Shown here one piece after another: positions 40,607 through 48,957 of a DNA stretch of 64,000 nt. A model generated the notes under the pieces. That model did not search any database, had not been told where the DNA came from, and saw only the letters and a list, made by a program, of their open reading frames with translations. Made by a program: the position numbers and the translations under genes. The stretch covers positions 62,001-126,000 of the forward strand of contig NZ_AP018687.1 of NCBI RefSeq assembly GCF_002218045.2. The letters are read 5' to 3'. The stretch's first letter is position 1. Each line of letters opens with the position of its first letter. The DNA is from Vibrio rumoiensis (GTDB lineage Bacteria; Pseudomonadota; Gammaproteobacteria; Enterobacterales; Vibrionaceae).

Positions 40607-41053
40607 TCAATCCTCGTCATCACGAACACAAAGATCACGAGCAACTATCTCCGCTGCTATCAACGCATAATCGTTACCTTGCCAGAACCATCGTTCCGCC
40701 AGCTCATAGGCTTCACTGGAAGGCTCGCCATAACCATGAGCAACCACGTAATCGTGGAATAATTCATGATCAAATGACTTGCCATCAGCTTCCATGAACC
40801 AGCCGACGGGGCACTCCAGAATGCGATGTCTGACAACATCTCGTTCCGAATACCCTTCTCTGACAGCTTGCTCCAGCATTTCCCTCGACATACCTGGTGG
40901 AGTGATTATCTCCAGGCTGATCCCCTCGCTCCCAGCAAGGTTGTCGTCGTATGGAAGACCGGCAAGTGTAAGGTGGTTGCGTTTGCACCAACCTATAGTC
41001 CGGAGAATCCGACCTTTATCAGATTCTCTGGCCGTGTATCGGTTAAGCTGCAT
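40607..41053 (-). CDS. Unknown protein
   Basis: The 148-residue protein MQLNRYTARESDKGRILRTI is not recognised. The start overlaps the end of the preceding gene by about 11 bases, so it is coupled and leaderless. Confidence 0.65.
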   Translation of the reverse strand: MQLNRYTARESDKGRILRTIGWCKRNHLTLAGLPYDDNLAGSEGISLEIITPPGMSREMLEQAVREGYSERDVVRHRILECPVGWFMEADGKSFDHELFHDYVVAHGYGEPSSEAYELAERWFWQGNDYALIAAEIVARDLCVRDDED

Positions 41054-41432
41054 AGCCACCTCCAGCCCTCTCGCTTTCTTCGATGTCATTGCCAAGTTCG
41101 ACCATTCCAATCAGGTCTAGCTGGGTCATGTCCGAATCCAGAGAACAATCAATCGCTGACTGTATGATGCCTTTGTGGGCCAATGCCAAAACCGACTTAA
41201 TTGTCGAAAGCAGAGACTCGGCTTCGCTTTCGATTTGTTCCAGAATGTCTTTCCACTCCCAGTGCTCAAACGGTTGCCAAACGATCAGATCATCAGGCTC
41301 ATCTCCCCGCTCTACGCACTCAGACAAATACTCATAAGCCTTGTACCAATTCTCTTGTTGACCCAGTTCACTGAGCACTTGAGCAGTAGCATGACCGTAT
41401 GCGATTTGTTCAACTTTGGTTTTGATAGACAT
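41043..41432 (-). CDS. Unknown acidic protein
   Basis: The 129-residue helical protein MSIKTKVEQIAYGHATAQVL is not recognised. It follows the ferredoxin gene and starts a coupled group of three. Confidence 0.65.
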   Translation of the reverse strand: MSIKTKVEQIAYGHATAQVLSELGQQENWYKAYEYLSECVERGDEPDDLIVWQPFEHWEWKDILEQIESEAESLLSTIKSVLALAHKGIIQSAIDCSLDSDMTQLDLIGMVELGNDIEESERAGGGYAA

Positions 41433-41493
41433 AGTGTTTCTCCTCGTGATGGATAGAGGAGCCCCACCCGCAGGAAAGGCCCCTCCGGATGGG
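41433..41493 (-). promoter_or_regulatory. Structured leader L19
   Basis: Box TTAACCC. Loop GAGGGGCCTT pairs over 10 positions with GGGGCTCCTC. Alternative CTCCTC/GAGGAG covers the ribosome site. Confidence 0.75.
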
Positions 41494-41718
41494 TTAAATT
41501 TCCAAGGTCACATCAGTTTTTGCTTTAGCGCAGCAAACCAACACTTCCCCTTCTTTGACAAATGCGACGGGGATCTCGTCATAGGCCACTTGACCTTTGA
41601 GAAGACGAACCCGGCACATGCCACAAAAGCCACTGCGACAATGCGTTTCAACAGTGAGGCCTTTATTTTCGATTTGTTCCAGCAGAACATTGTTGCTGGC
41701 TTGCAGTTGTACGTTCAT
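41494..41718 (-). CDS. 2Fe-2S ferredoxin (YfaE-like)
   Basis: The 74-residue protein contains the plant-type 2Fe-2S ligands in HCRSGFCGMCRVRLLKG and VLVCCAK, the pattern of YfaE. YfaE supplies electrons to rebuild the tyrosyl radical cofactor of class Ia ribonucleotide reductase. On the plasmid it could raise dNTP supply after transfer or feed another redox enzyme such as the DndC-like protein (inference). Confidence 0.85.
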   Translation of the reverse strand: MNVQLQASNNVLLEQIENKGLTVETHCRSGFCGMCRVRLLKGQVAYDEIPVAFVKEGEVLVCCAKAKTDVTLEI

Positions 41719-41782
41719 GGTCACGCTCCTTAGTTATTGATGAGCGCGACCACCCCTTCCGGGATGTCACGCCCCGGTTGGG
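41719..41782 (-). promoter_or_regulatory. Structured leader L20
   Basis: Box TAGCCC. Hairpin CCGGG/CCCGG. Loop GCGTGAC pairs with GTCGCGC. Alternative GGTCGCGCTC pairs over 10 positions with GAGCGTGACC, which holds the ribosome site. Confidence 0.75.
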
Positions 41783-42667
41783 CTACTCAGCAAGTGCATA
41801 GACACCTACCTCGATGCGAATAAAGAACCTGGCATCTTGGAGAACCTGCCTGACCTTTGCTTGCCAGTGGTTATTCTCTCGATGCTTTGCATAAGGTTCG
41901 ATCTCTTGATAAATCTGCTCCAGCTTCAACGTCTTCCCTTGCAGGACACGCCGTATTGCAGCTTTCCATGTTGTCGAAACCATATTGGTTGCTCGACGGT
42001 GAACCGCAGCAAGAAGACTAAGCGATGAGGCAACGTCGTTACGACGAAACACCAACAGTTTCTCATGGGCGATACGCACCAGCTTCCCAGAATACTGAGT
42101 TCGATCACTCACACAGTTGTGCTGCGTTTTTATGATCTCATCCACCAGCTTCCCAGGCGCTATACGTTCTACAAGGCTAGAGAGGTTGTAATAGTCCCCA
42201 TCTCGCCTCAGGTTTCCCATAAGTATTCCGTAGTGTCCCCCTCGCTCGCAGGCGTCATGAATGTTCATAACAGCCAGCTCCAGAGCTTCAACGAACTCCG
42301 GCAAGTTCATGCGACTCATGTCCCATTTGTTGGGCTCGCCCCACTGCATACCGGAATACTGAATCATGTCCCAGTAGGGAGGATGCCACCAGATAAGGTG
42401 GGCAGGCTCTCCCAGGAACGAAAGGAAGTCATCCCGCAGCAGATTGAATCCCTGATGCAAGTCTGTTCCTTTGAAACGGATACCAAGTTCATTGGCAACG
42501 TCGATACTGGAACCTCCCCCTACACTGGGATCGGCCACCAGACCATTAGGCTTTCTCATGTAGGATTCAATAAAGTCCTTCACAATAAAGCCTGAGCAGT
42601 TACCTCTGTACTTGTTGTTTCCGTAAGGCCCCCTATTTTCGTAGGAGCATACTGATGATTTGAACAT
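41783..42667 (-). CDS. DNA adenine (N6) methyltransferase-like protein
   Basis: The 294-residue protein has the amino-methylase motif IV as IWWHPPYWDMIQYSGMQWGE and motif I as LVADPSVGGGSSIDVANELG; the order (I then IV) suggests a gamma- or alpha-type layout. The C-terminal 70 residues look like a helical DNA-binding part (LKLEQIYQEIEPYAKHRENN). It would methylate DNA and perhaps protect the plasmid or mark it for control. No partner nuclease is seen. Confidence 0.8.
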   Translation of the reverse strand: MFKSSVCSYENRGPYGNNKYRGNCSGFIVKDFIESYMRKPNGLVADPSVGGGSSIDVANELGIRFKGTDLHQGFNLLRDDFLSFLGEPAHLIWWHPPYWDMIQYSGMQWGEPNKWDMSRMNLPEFVEALELAVMNIHDACERGGHYGILMGNLRRDGDYYNLSSLVERIAPGKLVDEIIKTQHNCVSDRTQYSGKLVRIAHEKLLVFRRNDVASSLSLLAAVHRRATNMVSTTWKAAIRRVLQGKTLKLEQIYQEIEPYAKHRENNHWQAKVRQVLQDARFFIRIEVGVYALAE

Positions 42668-42734
42668 GGCGTCCTCCATCATAGATGGGGCGCACCATGC
42701 TCCCATCAGGGGCAGGTTCGCCCCTGGTTAGGGA
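42668..42734 (-). promoter_or_regulatory. Structured leader L21
   Basis: Box TAATCCC. Hairpin CAGGGG/CCCCTG. Loop GGGCG.ACC pairs with GGT.CGCCC. Alternative CCAT/ATGG plus GCG/CGC around the ribosome site GGAGG. Confidence 0.7.
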
Positions 42735-42740
42735 TTAAGA

Positions 42741-43241
42741 TCAAGCGTTATCTGCATACCACCAGCTAAGGCGATTGCAATCACGAAAGAAAGCAACTTT
42801 ATCGGGAGCCTTCATCATGACAACATCACCTTCGCAGTAGGTGCATAGCTCAAGCGTTGCTTCATTTTTCCAAAAGGCACTGCACCCCGAATCTTGGTAC
42901 ATAACCTCCCATTTGGGATGGCGCAAGTACCGACGGAAGAAATCGAGAGTGTCACCGCAGGGAAAGCTAAAGCGTTCCATCACTGAACCATTTTCAGTCA
43001 GTTCAGGTTTAACTTTGCCGGTCTTTAAACGCTTCTTGATGATGCGCTGAATCCAACGAAGTCGTGCAAACAGCCGCTTGGTGTCTTTCTCGTACCACTG
43101 GGGATTACGCTTGCTCCAATAGAGCTTGGCGAATATCTCTCCTGACAGGTCCTTCATCTGGTTTTCGTTGAGTCCATCAAGAAAACGTCGAGAAGGTTTG
43201 TCGTGGTTAAGAACTGATTCCAAAGCTGATAATTTTTTCAT
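42741..43241 (-). CDS. Unknown basic protein
   Basis: The 166-residue protein MKKLSALESVLNHDKPSRRF is basic in its first half (RWIQRIIKKRLKTGKVKPEL) and has several cysteines in the second. Not recognised; may bind nucleic acid. Confidence 0.65.
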   Translation of the reverse strand: MKKLSALESVLNHDKPSRRFLDGLNENQMKDLSGEIFAKLYWSKRNPQWYEKDTKRLFARLRWIQRIIKKRLKTGKVKPELTENGSVMERFSFPCGDTLDFFRRYLRHPKWEVMYQDSGCSAFWKNEATLELCTYCEGDVVMMKAPDKVAFFRDCNRLSWWYADNA

Positions 43242-43308
43242 AAGGGCTCCTTATTGCGATTGCAGAGCCCCTGCCCCTCAGGGCTATTGAGGCCCCATAG
43301 GGTTATTA
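43242..43308 (-). promoter_or_regulatory. Structured leader L22
   Basis: Box ATAACCC. Loop GGGCCTC pairs with CTC-region GGGGCTC through wobble pairs. Alternative GGGGCTC/GAGCCCTT covers the ribosome site. Confidence 0.65.
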
Positions 43309-43321
43309 ATTGAACGGCGGA

Positions 43322-43861
43322 TTAATGTGGGTTCGTAAATCGAATGGCTTTACCAATAAAATCAGCCATCAGCCGATTCCCAGTAGAGCTGAAATAGCTC
43401 TGCCACTCTTTCCAACCACCTACAGACTCGACCGAACTTGGAGACTCGAAGATACCCCAGATACGCATTTCACAACCACGTTTCAAAACTCGGTTTACTT
43501 GGTCAACCAAATATTCCTTGTTCTGCAATGACGATAGATTGCAAGGCATCTGCATGATTAGCTTTTCAGCTTGCTCAAAGTCGATTTTTTCAATCAACCC
43601 CGTGCGGGTATCTACAGAGAACGGAACCACCTGCTGACCGTGGTTAGACCACAGCCAATGGGTGATATAGATCGGATTGACACCAACTTCCGTTGGCACC
43701 AAAACGCTGCCGCAATCTCGCAACAGCCATACCAAACGCAAACCATCAAATCTTTCCAGAGACTCCACATCGGTAGTGATGTCATCTTTGTAGATTTCAG
43801 GCAGCTTATGTTCGGCGGCAAGAGAGACCATTACGGATTTCAGATTAGTTAAATGAGACAT
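43322..43861 (-). CDS. Unknown protein
   Basis: The 179-residue soluble protein MSHLTNLKSVMVSLAAEHKL is not recognised. First gene of the second long operon, behind repeat R5. Confidence 0.65.
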   Translation of the reverse strand: MSHLTNLKSVMVSLAAEHKLPEIYKDDITTDVESLERFDGLRLVWLLRDCGSVLVPTEVGVNPIYITHWLWSNHGQQVVPFSVDTRTGLIEKIDFEQAEKLIMQMPCNLSSLQNKEYLVDQVNRVLKRGCEMRIWGIFESPSSVESVGGWKEWQSYFSSTGNRLMADFIGKAIRFTNPH

Positions 43862-43930
43862 GTGCGCTCCTTAAAGTAATTTTGGGGCACACAGAGCCTG
43901 ACAGGCGCAGTGCGCCCTTAGGCTGAGGTT
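43862..43930 (-). promoter_or_regulatory. Structured leader L23
   Basis: Hairpin AGCCT/AGGCT instead of CCC/GGG. GGGCGCAC pairs over 8 positions with GTGTGCCC. Alternative GTGTGC..CC/GG..GCGCAC covers the ribosome site. Confidence 0.75.
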
Positions 43931-43933
43931 TAA

Positions 43934-44056
43934 TGCTGTTTGTTTTAGGCGACCAGCTATCGCACGTTTTCGCTCTCCGAAGAGAACAAAACTCACTTTC
44001 TCAGCAACCCTCAGCGAAGGCATCTGAGAAAGTGGGAGGGTATTCCCTCCTCACTT
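43934..44056 (-). repeat. Structured repeat element R5
   Basis: G-rich hairpin GGAGGG/CCCTCC, long stem CACTTTCTCA/TGAGAAAGTG (different from other copies), CTC-TTCG-GAG with TTTTG/CGAAAA, GCGA-TAGCTGG-TCGC and CAGC. Promoter-proximal copy of the second operon. Confidence 0.75.
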
Positions 44057-44097
44057 TGATTGTTCCACGAGAGCAGTGTGAACAGGAACGCTCAAAC

Positions 44098-44114
44098 TGC
44101 CCTTTTAGGGTGCA
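44098..44114 (-). promoter_or_regulatory. FlhDC/AcaCD-type activator box for the 32.4-43.9 kb operon
   Basis: Minus strand TGCACCCTAAAAGGGCA, one base different from the box at 32344. It precedes repeat R5. Confidence 0.65.
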
Positions 44115-44129
44115 AAGATCAAAGACGTA

Positions 44130-44465
44130 TCAACTAACACGCCTTTTCAGTTCTTCGACCAGATGTTCAGGCACCTTGCTCGCAGTACAGACAAGTAAGG
44201 TATCGAGGCCAACTGGCTTACGAAAGCTCTTATTTGACCAGGAATCACCAACTGATGACTTTGCCCAATCAATTGCTTGCCCAAGATTGTGGAACTGCCG
44301 CCTGCCTGTGTATCCCATACGACTATCCAAGGTAACACCTTGGAAAAGTCTCCAGTACATTGGAGGAATGCGCTTGGCAAGCAGTATGAAAGGCGTATCA
44401 GGCACTATGGCCCTTTTACCTTTGTTCCGATGATACAAATCCAAGGAAGGATGGAATTGATTCAT
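44130..44465 (-). CDS. Small unknown basic protein
   Basis: The 111-residue protein MNQFHPSLDLYHRNKGKRAI is not recognised. It sits between the terminator of the CobT-like gene and the next activator box, so it is either read through from upstream or has its own promoter. Confidence 0.6.
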   Translation of the reverse strand: MNQFHPSLDLYHRNKGKRAIVPDTPFILLAKRIPPMYWRLFQGVTLDSRMGYTGRRQFHNLGQAIDWAKSSVGDSWSNKSFRKPVGLDTLLVCTASKVPEHLVEELKRRVS

Positions 44466-44478
44466 AGACTCTCCAAAT

Positions 44479-44510
44479 AAAAACGGCCACCCCCGAAGGG
44501 ATAGCCGTTT
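44479..44510 (-). terminator. Terminator after the CobT-like gene
   Basis: Minus strand AAACGGC-TATCCCTTCGGGGGTG-GCCGTTT followed by T-rich sequence. It ends the first long operon. Confidence 0.75.
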
Positions 44511-44526
44511 ATCGTTTCACTTCCTG

Positions 44527-46323
44527 TTAGGCCGCAAAAGCAGTCAATGACCGCTCCATCAACTTAAACAGTGTGCGTTGTAAAGCTGCCGCGTCATCAA
44601 TGACAATGTTCTTTTGGAACAGTCCTGATACTGCGGTAGTCTCTACCCCTATACCGATCACCTCAACATCACTTCGTTCACAGAGGTCAATCACAGAGCG
44701 ACATGCCGGAGCGCTTTGAGGCTGCCCGTCAGTCACCACGATCAACATTTTCCGCTCTTCACGGGTCTTGGTGAGTTCAAAGGCTGCATACCACATGGCT
44801 TCCGCCATAGGAGTGCCGCCTGTTGCTTTGAACCCAAATCGACCAGCCCGATTTTGAACAGTGTCTCCATGCTTAACGACGCTAAACACTGGTTGGTTCC
44901 GATTGCCACCAAAAAAGGTAACAGCCGGGTTTACGCCGGGGATCGCTGCTAGGGCCATCGAAATAGCCAAAGACGCTTCCCGCGCAATGTCTTGACGCTC
45001 CTTTCCATTGGCGGCCTTGTAGGCCATCGAGGAGCTCATATCAACCAGGATGTGAACCGCCGTGTTAGGGCGCTTCTTGGCTTCCGGCTTGAGGAATACG
45101 CGAGTATCACCCGTCACTACACGATGTAGTTTCCGAGCATCCACACGCTTCCCTGAACGTTGGTTACGGTGAGCAACTCGCTGGCTGGCCTGAACCAATC
45201 CGTAAAGCTGCGTTCTTATCTTTGAAGTGGTGCTCTTCACATCCCCCACAAGGCTTTTGCCAACAGCAGGATTGTTTTGGGTATCTACAGCGGAGCGAAC
45301 AGTCATATAGCTGTTATCCCCCTTATCCTGAGCCACCCGGTTAAGCTCGGCTTTTAATGCGTCATGCGCGTCACCACGCAAGTCACCGGCACCGGCATTC
45401 AGAACCTGCTGTAGCATTTTGGCCGCGTCTTGTTTCGCCGCGTCAGAATTACCACCAGCCTGGCTTTGTCCTGCCTTACTGCCACCATCAGCATCTGACT
45501 TAGCTTGGTCGCTCTGTCCTTTCGGATCAGACTTCCCGCCAGCTTCATCTTGCTTCTGATTTTTGCCTTGCTGATCACTGCCTCCGGCACTAGGCCCTTG
45601 GTTCTGATCATTACCACTTCCACCCTGATTGTTCTGAGGTTGGTCTCCACCAGCGTTTTGTTGGTTGTTACCGTCCTGACCATTCTTGGGTTTCTGCTCT
45701 TCTTTTTCCTTTTCCTCTTCGATCATCTTGATGATTTGGTCGGCCAAGGATACTACCTCTGCGGTGGATTTCGTGTTCACAGCTTTACGCAGCAAAGCGT
45801 TCAACCGAACCACAACACCTTGAGGAAACACTCGCTCGAATACGGTAGTAGCCGAATCGAGATAGGGTTGCAGGACAGATTGCCCAACAGCCTTAGTTTG
45901 CAGCCAGTACAAACAGAACCCTGTCAGAATGGAGGCTGGAGCCTCTTTATCTGTGACGTGCTCGTAATGACCAGCTTGAGCCATATAACGAGCGACTTCA
46001 TTCAGGGTTTGTGAAGTGCCTGGGAAGAGATCCATCATGGCGCGTTCAATACGGCAGTCCTCCAAAACGTTGGACAGCTCAGCATGAAGGCCTCTTCGGC
46101 GTTCGACACCAAAATCCGTAAAACGGACGTGGGCGGCTTCATGGGCCAAATACCCCCAGACAGCATCCATATTTGGATAGTCGTCGGGGATATTCGGAAC
46201 CACAATGGTTTTACCGTCGGTGTAAGCGTCATCGTTACCGATTGCCACTTTAACACCGAGTTTTTCACCATAGGCTGCGGCCACGATAGGTAGAGCGCTG
46301 TAAATGGTGCGTTTTTTGGACAT
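44527..46323 (-). CDS. CobT-like VWA-domain protein
   Basis: The 598-residue protein has an N-terminal metallopeptidase-like HEAAHVRFTDFG, a Q/N/G-rich and D/K-rich low-complexity linker (about residues 215-300) and a C-terminal VWA domain with the metal site HILVDMSSSMAYKAAN and ALAAIPGVNPAVTFFGGNRN. With the AAA+ CobS-like protein at 51025 it matches the CobS/CobT-like pairs of SXT/R391 and IncA/C elements, which resemble cobalt chelatase parts but whose role there is unknown. MoxR/VWA pairs usually act as chaperones that remodel a target. Confidence 0.85.
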   Translation of the reverse strand: MSKKRTIYSALPIVAAAYGEKLGVKVAIGNDDAYTDGKTIVVPNIPDDYPNMDAVWGYLAHEAAHVRFTDFGVERRRGLHAELSNVLEDCRIERAMMDLFPGTSQTLNEVARYMAQAGHYEHVTDKEAPASILTGFCLYWLQTKAVGQSVLQPYLDSATTVFERVFPQGVVVRLNALLRKAVNTKSTAEVVSLADQIIKMIEEEKEKEEQKPKNGQDGNNQQNAGGDQPQNNQGGSGNDQNQGPSAGGSDQQGKNQKQDEAGGKSDPKGQSDQAKSDADGGSKAGQSQAGGNSDAAKQDAAKMLQQVLNAGAGDLRGDAHDALKAELNRVAQDKGDNSYMTVRSAVDTQNNPAVGKSLVGDVKSTTSKIRTQLYGLVQASQRVAHRNQRSGKRVDARKLHRVVTGDTRVFLKPEAKKRPNTAVHILVDMSSSMAYKAANGKERQDIAREASLAISMALAAIPGVNPAVTFFGGNRNQPVFSVVKHGDTVQNRAGRFGFKATGGTPMAEAMWYAAFELTKTREERKMLIVVTDGQPQSAPACRSVIDLCERSDVEVIGIGVETTAVSGLFQKNIVIDDAAALQRTLFKLMERSLTAFAA

Positions 46324-46393
46324 ATCTTTTCTCCTGATTGAGAAGGAGATAGTCCACCCCTGGAGGGGATGGCTATCCCCTCCGGGTCGGTTT
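46324..46393 (-). promoter_or_regulatory. Structured leader L24
   Basis: Hairpin ACCC.GAGGGG/CCCCTC.GGGGT. Loop GGATAG.CCA pairs with TGG.CTATCT. Alternative TATCTCC/GGAGA.GATA at the ribosome site. Confidence 0.7.
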
Positions 46394-46407
46394 AGTTGAA
46401 GTGACTA

Positions 46408-47685
46408 TTAAAAGAACAAGTCACCATCATCGTCAGTTTTAGGCGGTTCCTGGTTGAGAGGCTCCGTAGCAGGCTCCTCTTGGATGGGATCGGGTACTAC
46501 CAGAGTTTCCTCAGGTAAAACAGGCTCATCCTCAACATCAAGGTATTCATCTTGAACAGCATCACCGGCATTGGGGTCATCTTCCGACTCGCCCTCACCT
46601 CGCTCTGCAAAATTCTTGAAGAAACTGTCAATGTCTTCATCCACGTCAACGGCGTCACCACCGTTGTTGGTCTGTTCAGATTGAACAGCGCCAGCACCAC
46701 CTACCTGTTGCTGCACAGTGTTATCACCCTCTAATACGAGGGCAGACTCACCAGCTTTATCGCTTTCTAGTCCGGCTTTTTCATTTTTAGAACGGTCCCC
46801 CATATGGGCTTCCGAACCGCCAATGTTAAGAGCCATTCCTTCTACAGTGATCGAACCGTTGGCATACTCCTCGATGCGTTCCCTTTCGCTCATGATCAGC
46901 ACTGCGGCCACGACCTGATAAAAGAAAGGTGCAACGATGTTACGACCATCAGCATGTTGCTCGTAGCCACGAAGGGTCTGATCGAGCAGCTTGACCAAAG
47001 GGTTAAAAGCGCTGTTCAAGAAGCTAAGCCCATCCACTTTGTCGCGGATATTACGGAGGGTTTGTCGTGTCGTAACCGCACATTGGTCTCGACCTGCCAG
47101 ACGTTCCATATAGAACTTATTTGCTTCCTGAACTACTTCGGAGACAAGATCGTCACCAAGACGCTCAACCTTGCGGTTAAGGCGCTTAGCGTTAGCCTCA
47201 TCCTCGTTCACCGGCTGAATCATGAACACCTGATATTCAAAACCAATTCGCTCTTCGACCGTTTCCTTTGGAAGGGCTCCAGCGCGTATGGCTCGTTCGT
47301 ATTCAGGGTTTTCCTGACACCATTCATCCACAGCTTTGTTATAACCGTTGATGAAATCCTGTTTCAATTGGTTGAACTGGTAGTTGATGTCATTCAGCTT
47401 GTTACAGATTTCATCGGTCCTGCTGACAGGGACGGCAAATCCGTTCATAAACGGCATACCGAATTTCAGTAGGAGACGACGAGTTTCTGTTTTCAGGCGA
47501 TGAAAGCCTTTCAGCTTCGCCGGATCACAGATTTTTTTACTTCCTAGTTGAGCGACTTTCTCAGGTGGTATTTCACCACCCTCACCCAGCTTGAGGTCAG
47601 ATGCAGACAAACGGGTTTGTCCGCTCCAAATGTCAAAGTCAACGTGAATAACACAAAGGCTTTGTAGATGGTTCACTTTAGTCAT
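46408..47685 (-). CDS. DUF3150-family protein
   Basis: The 425-residue protein MTKVNHLQSLCVIHVDFDIW, followed by SGQTRLSASDLKLG, matches my memory of DUF3150 proteins that sit between exo and the CobT-like gene in SXT/IncA/C elements. The C-terminal 130 residues are acidic and disordered and end in DDDGDLFF, similar in style to single-strand-binding-type tails. Function unknown; the context suggests recombination or chelatase-like remodelling. Confidence 0.75.
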   Translation of the reverse strand: MTKVNHLQSLCVIHVDFDIWSGQTRLSASDLKLGEGGEIPPEKVAQLGSKKICDPAKLKGFHRLKTETRRLLLKFGMPFMNGFAVPVSRTDEICNKLNDINYQFNQLKQDFINGYNKAVDEWCQENPEYERAIRAGALPKETVEERIGFEYQVFMIQPVNEDEANAKRLNRKVERLGDDLVSEVVQEANKFYMERLAGRDQCAVTTRQTLRNIRDKVDGLSFLNSAFNPLVKLLDQTLRGYEQHADGRNIVAPFFYQVVAAVLIMSERERIEEYANGSITVEGMALNIGGSEAHMGDRSKNEKAGLESDKAGESALVLEGDNTVQQQVGGAGAVQSEQTNNGGDAVDVDEDIDSFFKNFAERGEGESEDDPNAGDAVQDEYLDVEDEPVLPEETLVVPDPIQEEPATEPLNQEPPKTDDDGDLFF

Positions 47686-47745
47686 GATGCACTCCAAAAG
47701 TTGGGGGCGCACCACGTCCCGAACCGGGCGGATGCGCCCGGTAGG
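47686..47745 (-). promoter_or_regulatory. Structured leader L25
   Basis: Box GGCCC. Hairpin ACCGGG/CCCGGT. Loop GGGCGCATCC pairs with GGTGCGCCC. Alternative GGTGC/GCATC and CCAA/TTGG around the ribosome site. Confidence 0.75.
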
Positions 47746-47751
47746 GCCAGT

Positions 47752-47767
47752 AAATTAACGTTAATTT
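47752..47767. promoter_or_regulatory. Palindrome AAATTAACGTTAATTT next to R6
   Basis: Same 16 bp and same position as at 29141 and 52062. Confidence 0.6.
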
Positions 47768-47882
47768 GCTGTTTGTTTTTGGCGACCAGCTATCGCACAT
47801 TTTCGCTCTCCGGAGAGAACAAAATCTTCTTTCCGTTGAAGACTCTCAGAATCTCCAAGGGAAAGCGGGGGAAAATCCCCCA
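47768..47882 (-). repeat. Structured repeat element R6
   Basis: Hairpin GGGGG-ATTTT-CCCCC right after the exo stop, stem CTTTCC.TTG.AGA/TCT.CAA.GGAAAG, CTC-TCCG-GAG hairpin, GCGA-TAGCTGG-TCGC and CAGC. Confidence 0.75.
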
Positions 47883-47883
47883 C

Positions 47884-48894
47884 TTACCAGTAGCATGTAA
47901 CTACTTCTTCCGGCAGATCATCAAGAGGAGCAAGTACGTCCTCATCAACAATGTACCGTGGTTTCACCGAACCTGTAACCGTTACACGGCACCGTTCGGA
48001 TGACTTCTCTCTGTACTGGTCAATATCCTCAGGCTTAACACCTGATGCTTTGTCAGCAAGCAGTTTTTTGTAGTCTACCCGACCAGCCGCTTTGTATCTC
48101 GTCACCATCACGCCGCAGTAGTCGGCATGGAAGTATTCCCCCATGAGGGACTTCATGGTTTCGAGATGAGGTTTTTGCCTTTCTTGAAGCTCAGTCAGTC
48201 GCTGTTTAAGCTCCTGAATCTCAGCATCATAGAGGCGGTATTCCTCAGCAGCAGCAATCCAACAATTGACCTCACCACCTTGCGGTATGTATAAGTCTCT
48301 CTCTGGATCTTTATCAGGTTCCTTCTTGTCTACTACCTGTTGCCAGAACTTTTTAGCCTCAGCCAAGATTTCTTTGATCATGGCTTCATCTCGGAGTATT
48401 GGAAACTCCTTTATCTGTCCTTCAAAGTAGAAGACTAACCAACCTTGCTTAGCACCCGTAACCAGGAGCTGGTGTTGCACCTGCGGGTAATAAAGCTGGT
48501 ATGCCTTGCTGTTTGCTTTCTCAGCACAAACATCTTCCCATACAGTAGCACTCGGGCTTTTCAGCTCGACGGGTTCCCCGTTATCTCTCAGGCCATCCAG
48601 GGAGGCCCTCATGAGCGGGTATTGAACCGATTGAACACAGGCAGGGAGGAGCATATCATCATACTTCTCCTCAAAAGCACGTCTTGCGGCATCTTCGTTT
48701 TCTATCCCCCGGCGAACCAGCGGATTAAGACTCAGATCGACTTCTCGCGCATACCCAGTCTTCTCGGCCCACAGTCTCCATCGTGTTTTGTACGGAGACC
48801 GGTTGAGCAGGATAGCGGCGTCAGTGGCTGTTACACCTTGACGCCGCCAATCAAGCCAATCTTCCTCGCGTTGCGATAGGTTGACTATTTTCAT
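47884..48894 (-). CDS. exo: YqaJ/lambda-Exo-family recombination exonuclease
   Basis: The 336-residue protein begins with WLDWRRQGVTATDAAILLNR and has the PD-(D/E)xK core ASLDGLRDNGEPVELKSPSA. It would digest one strand of double-stranded DNA ends to load the partner annealase Bet, encoded just upstream. Bet and Exo of SXT/IncA/C elements promote homologous recombination between related elements. Confidence 0.88.
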   Translation of the reverse strand: MKIVNLSQREEDWLDWRRQGVTATDAAILLNRSPYKTRWRLWAEKTGYAREVDLSLNPLVRRGIENEDAARRAFEEKYDDMLLPACVQSVQYPLMRASLDGLRDNGEPVELKSPSATVWEDVCAEKANSKAYQLYYPQVQHQLLVTGAKQGWLVFYFEGQIKEFPILRDEAMIKEILAEAKKFWQQVVDKKEPDKDPERDLYIPQGGEVNCWIAAAEEYRLYDAEIQELKQRLTELQERQKPHLETMKSLMGEYFHADYCGVMVTRYKAAGRVDYKKLLADKASGVKPEDIDQYREKSSERCRVTVTGSVKPRYIVDEDVLAPLDDLPEEVVTCYW

Positions 48895-48957
48895 GGACCT
48901 CTCTCCAGTGGTTAGGAGGGAGATCTCCCCCAGCAGGGGAGTCCCCCCCGTTGGGGT
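48895..48957 (-). promoter_or_regulatory. Structured leader L26
   Basis: Box CTAACCCC. Hairpin CCCC..CGGGG/CCCC..TGGGG. Loop GGGA pairs with TCTCCC. Alternative TCTCC/GGAGA covers the ribosome site. Confidence 0.7.
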
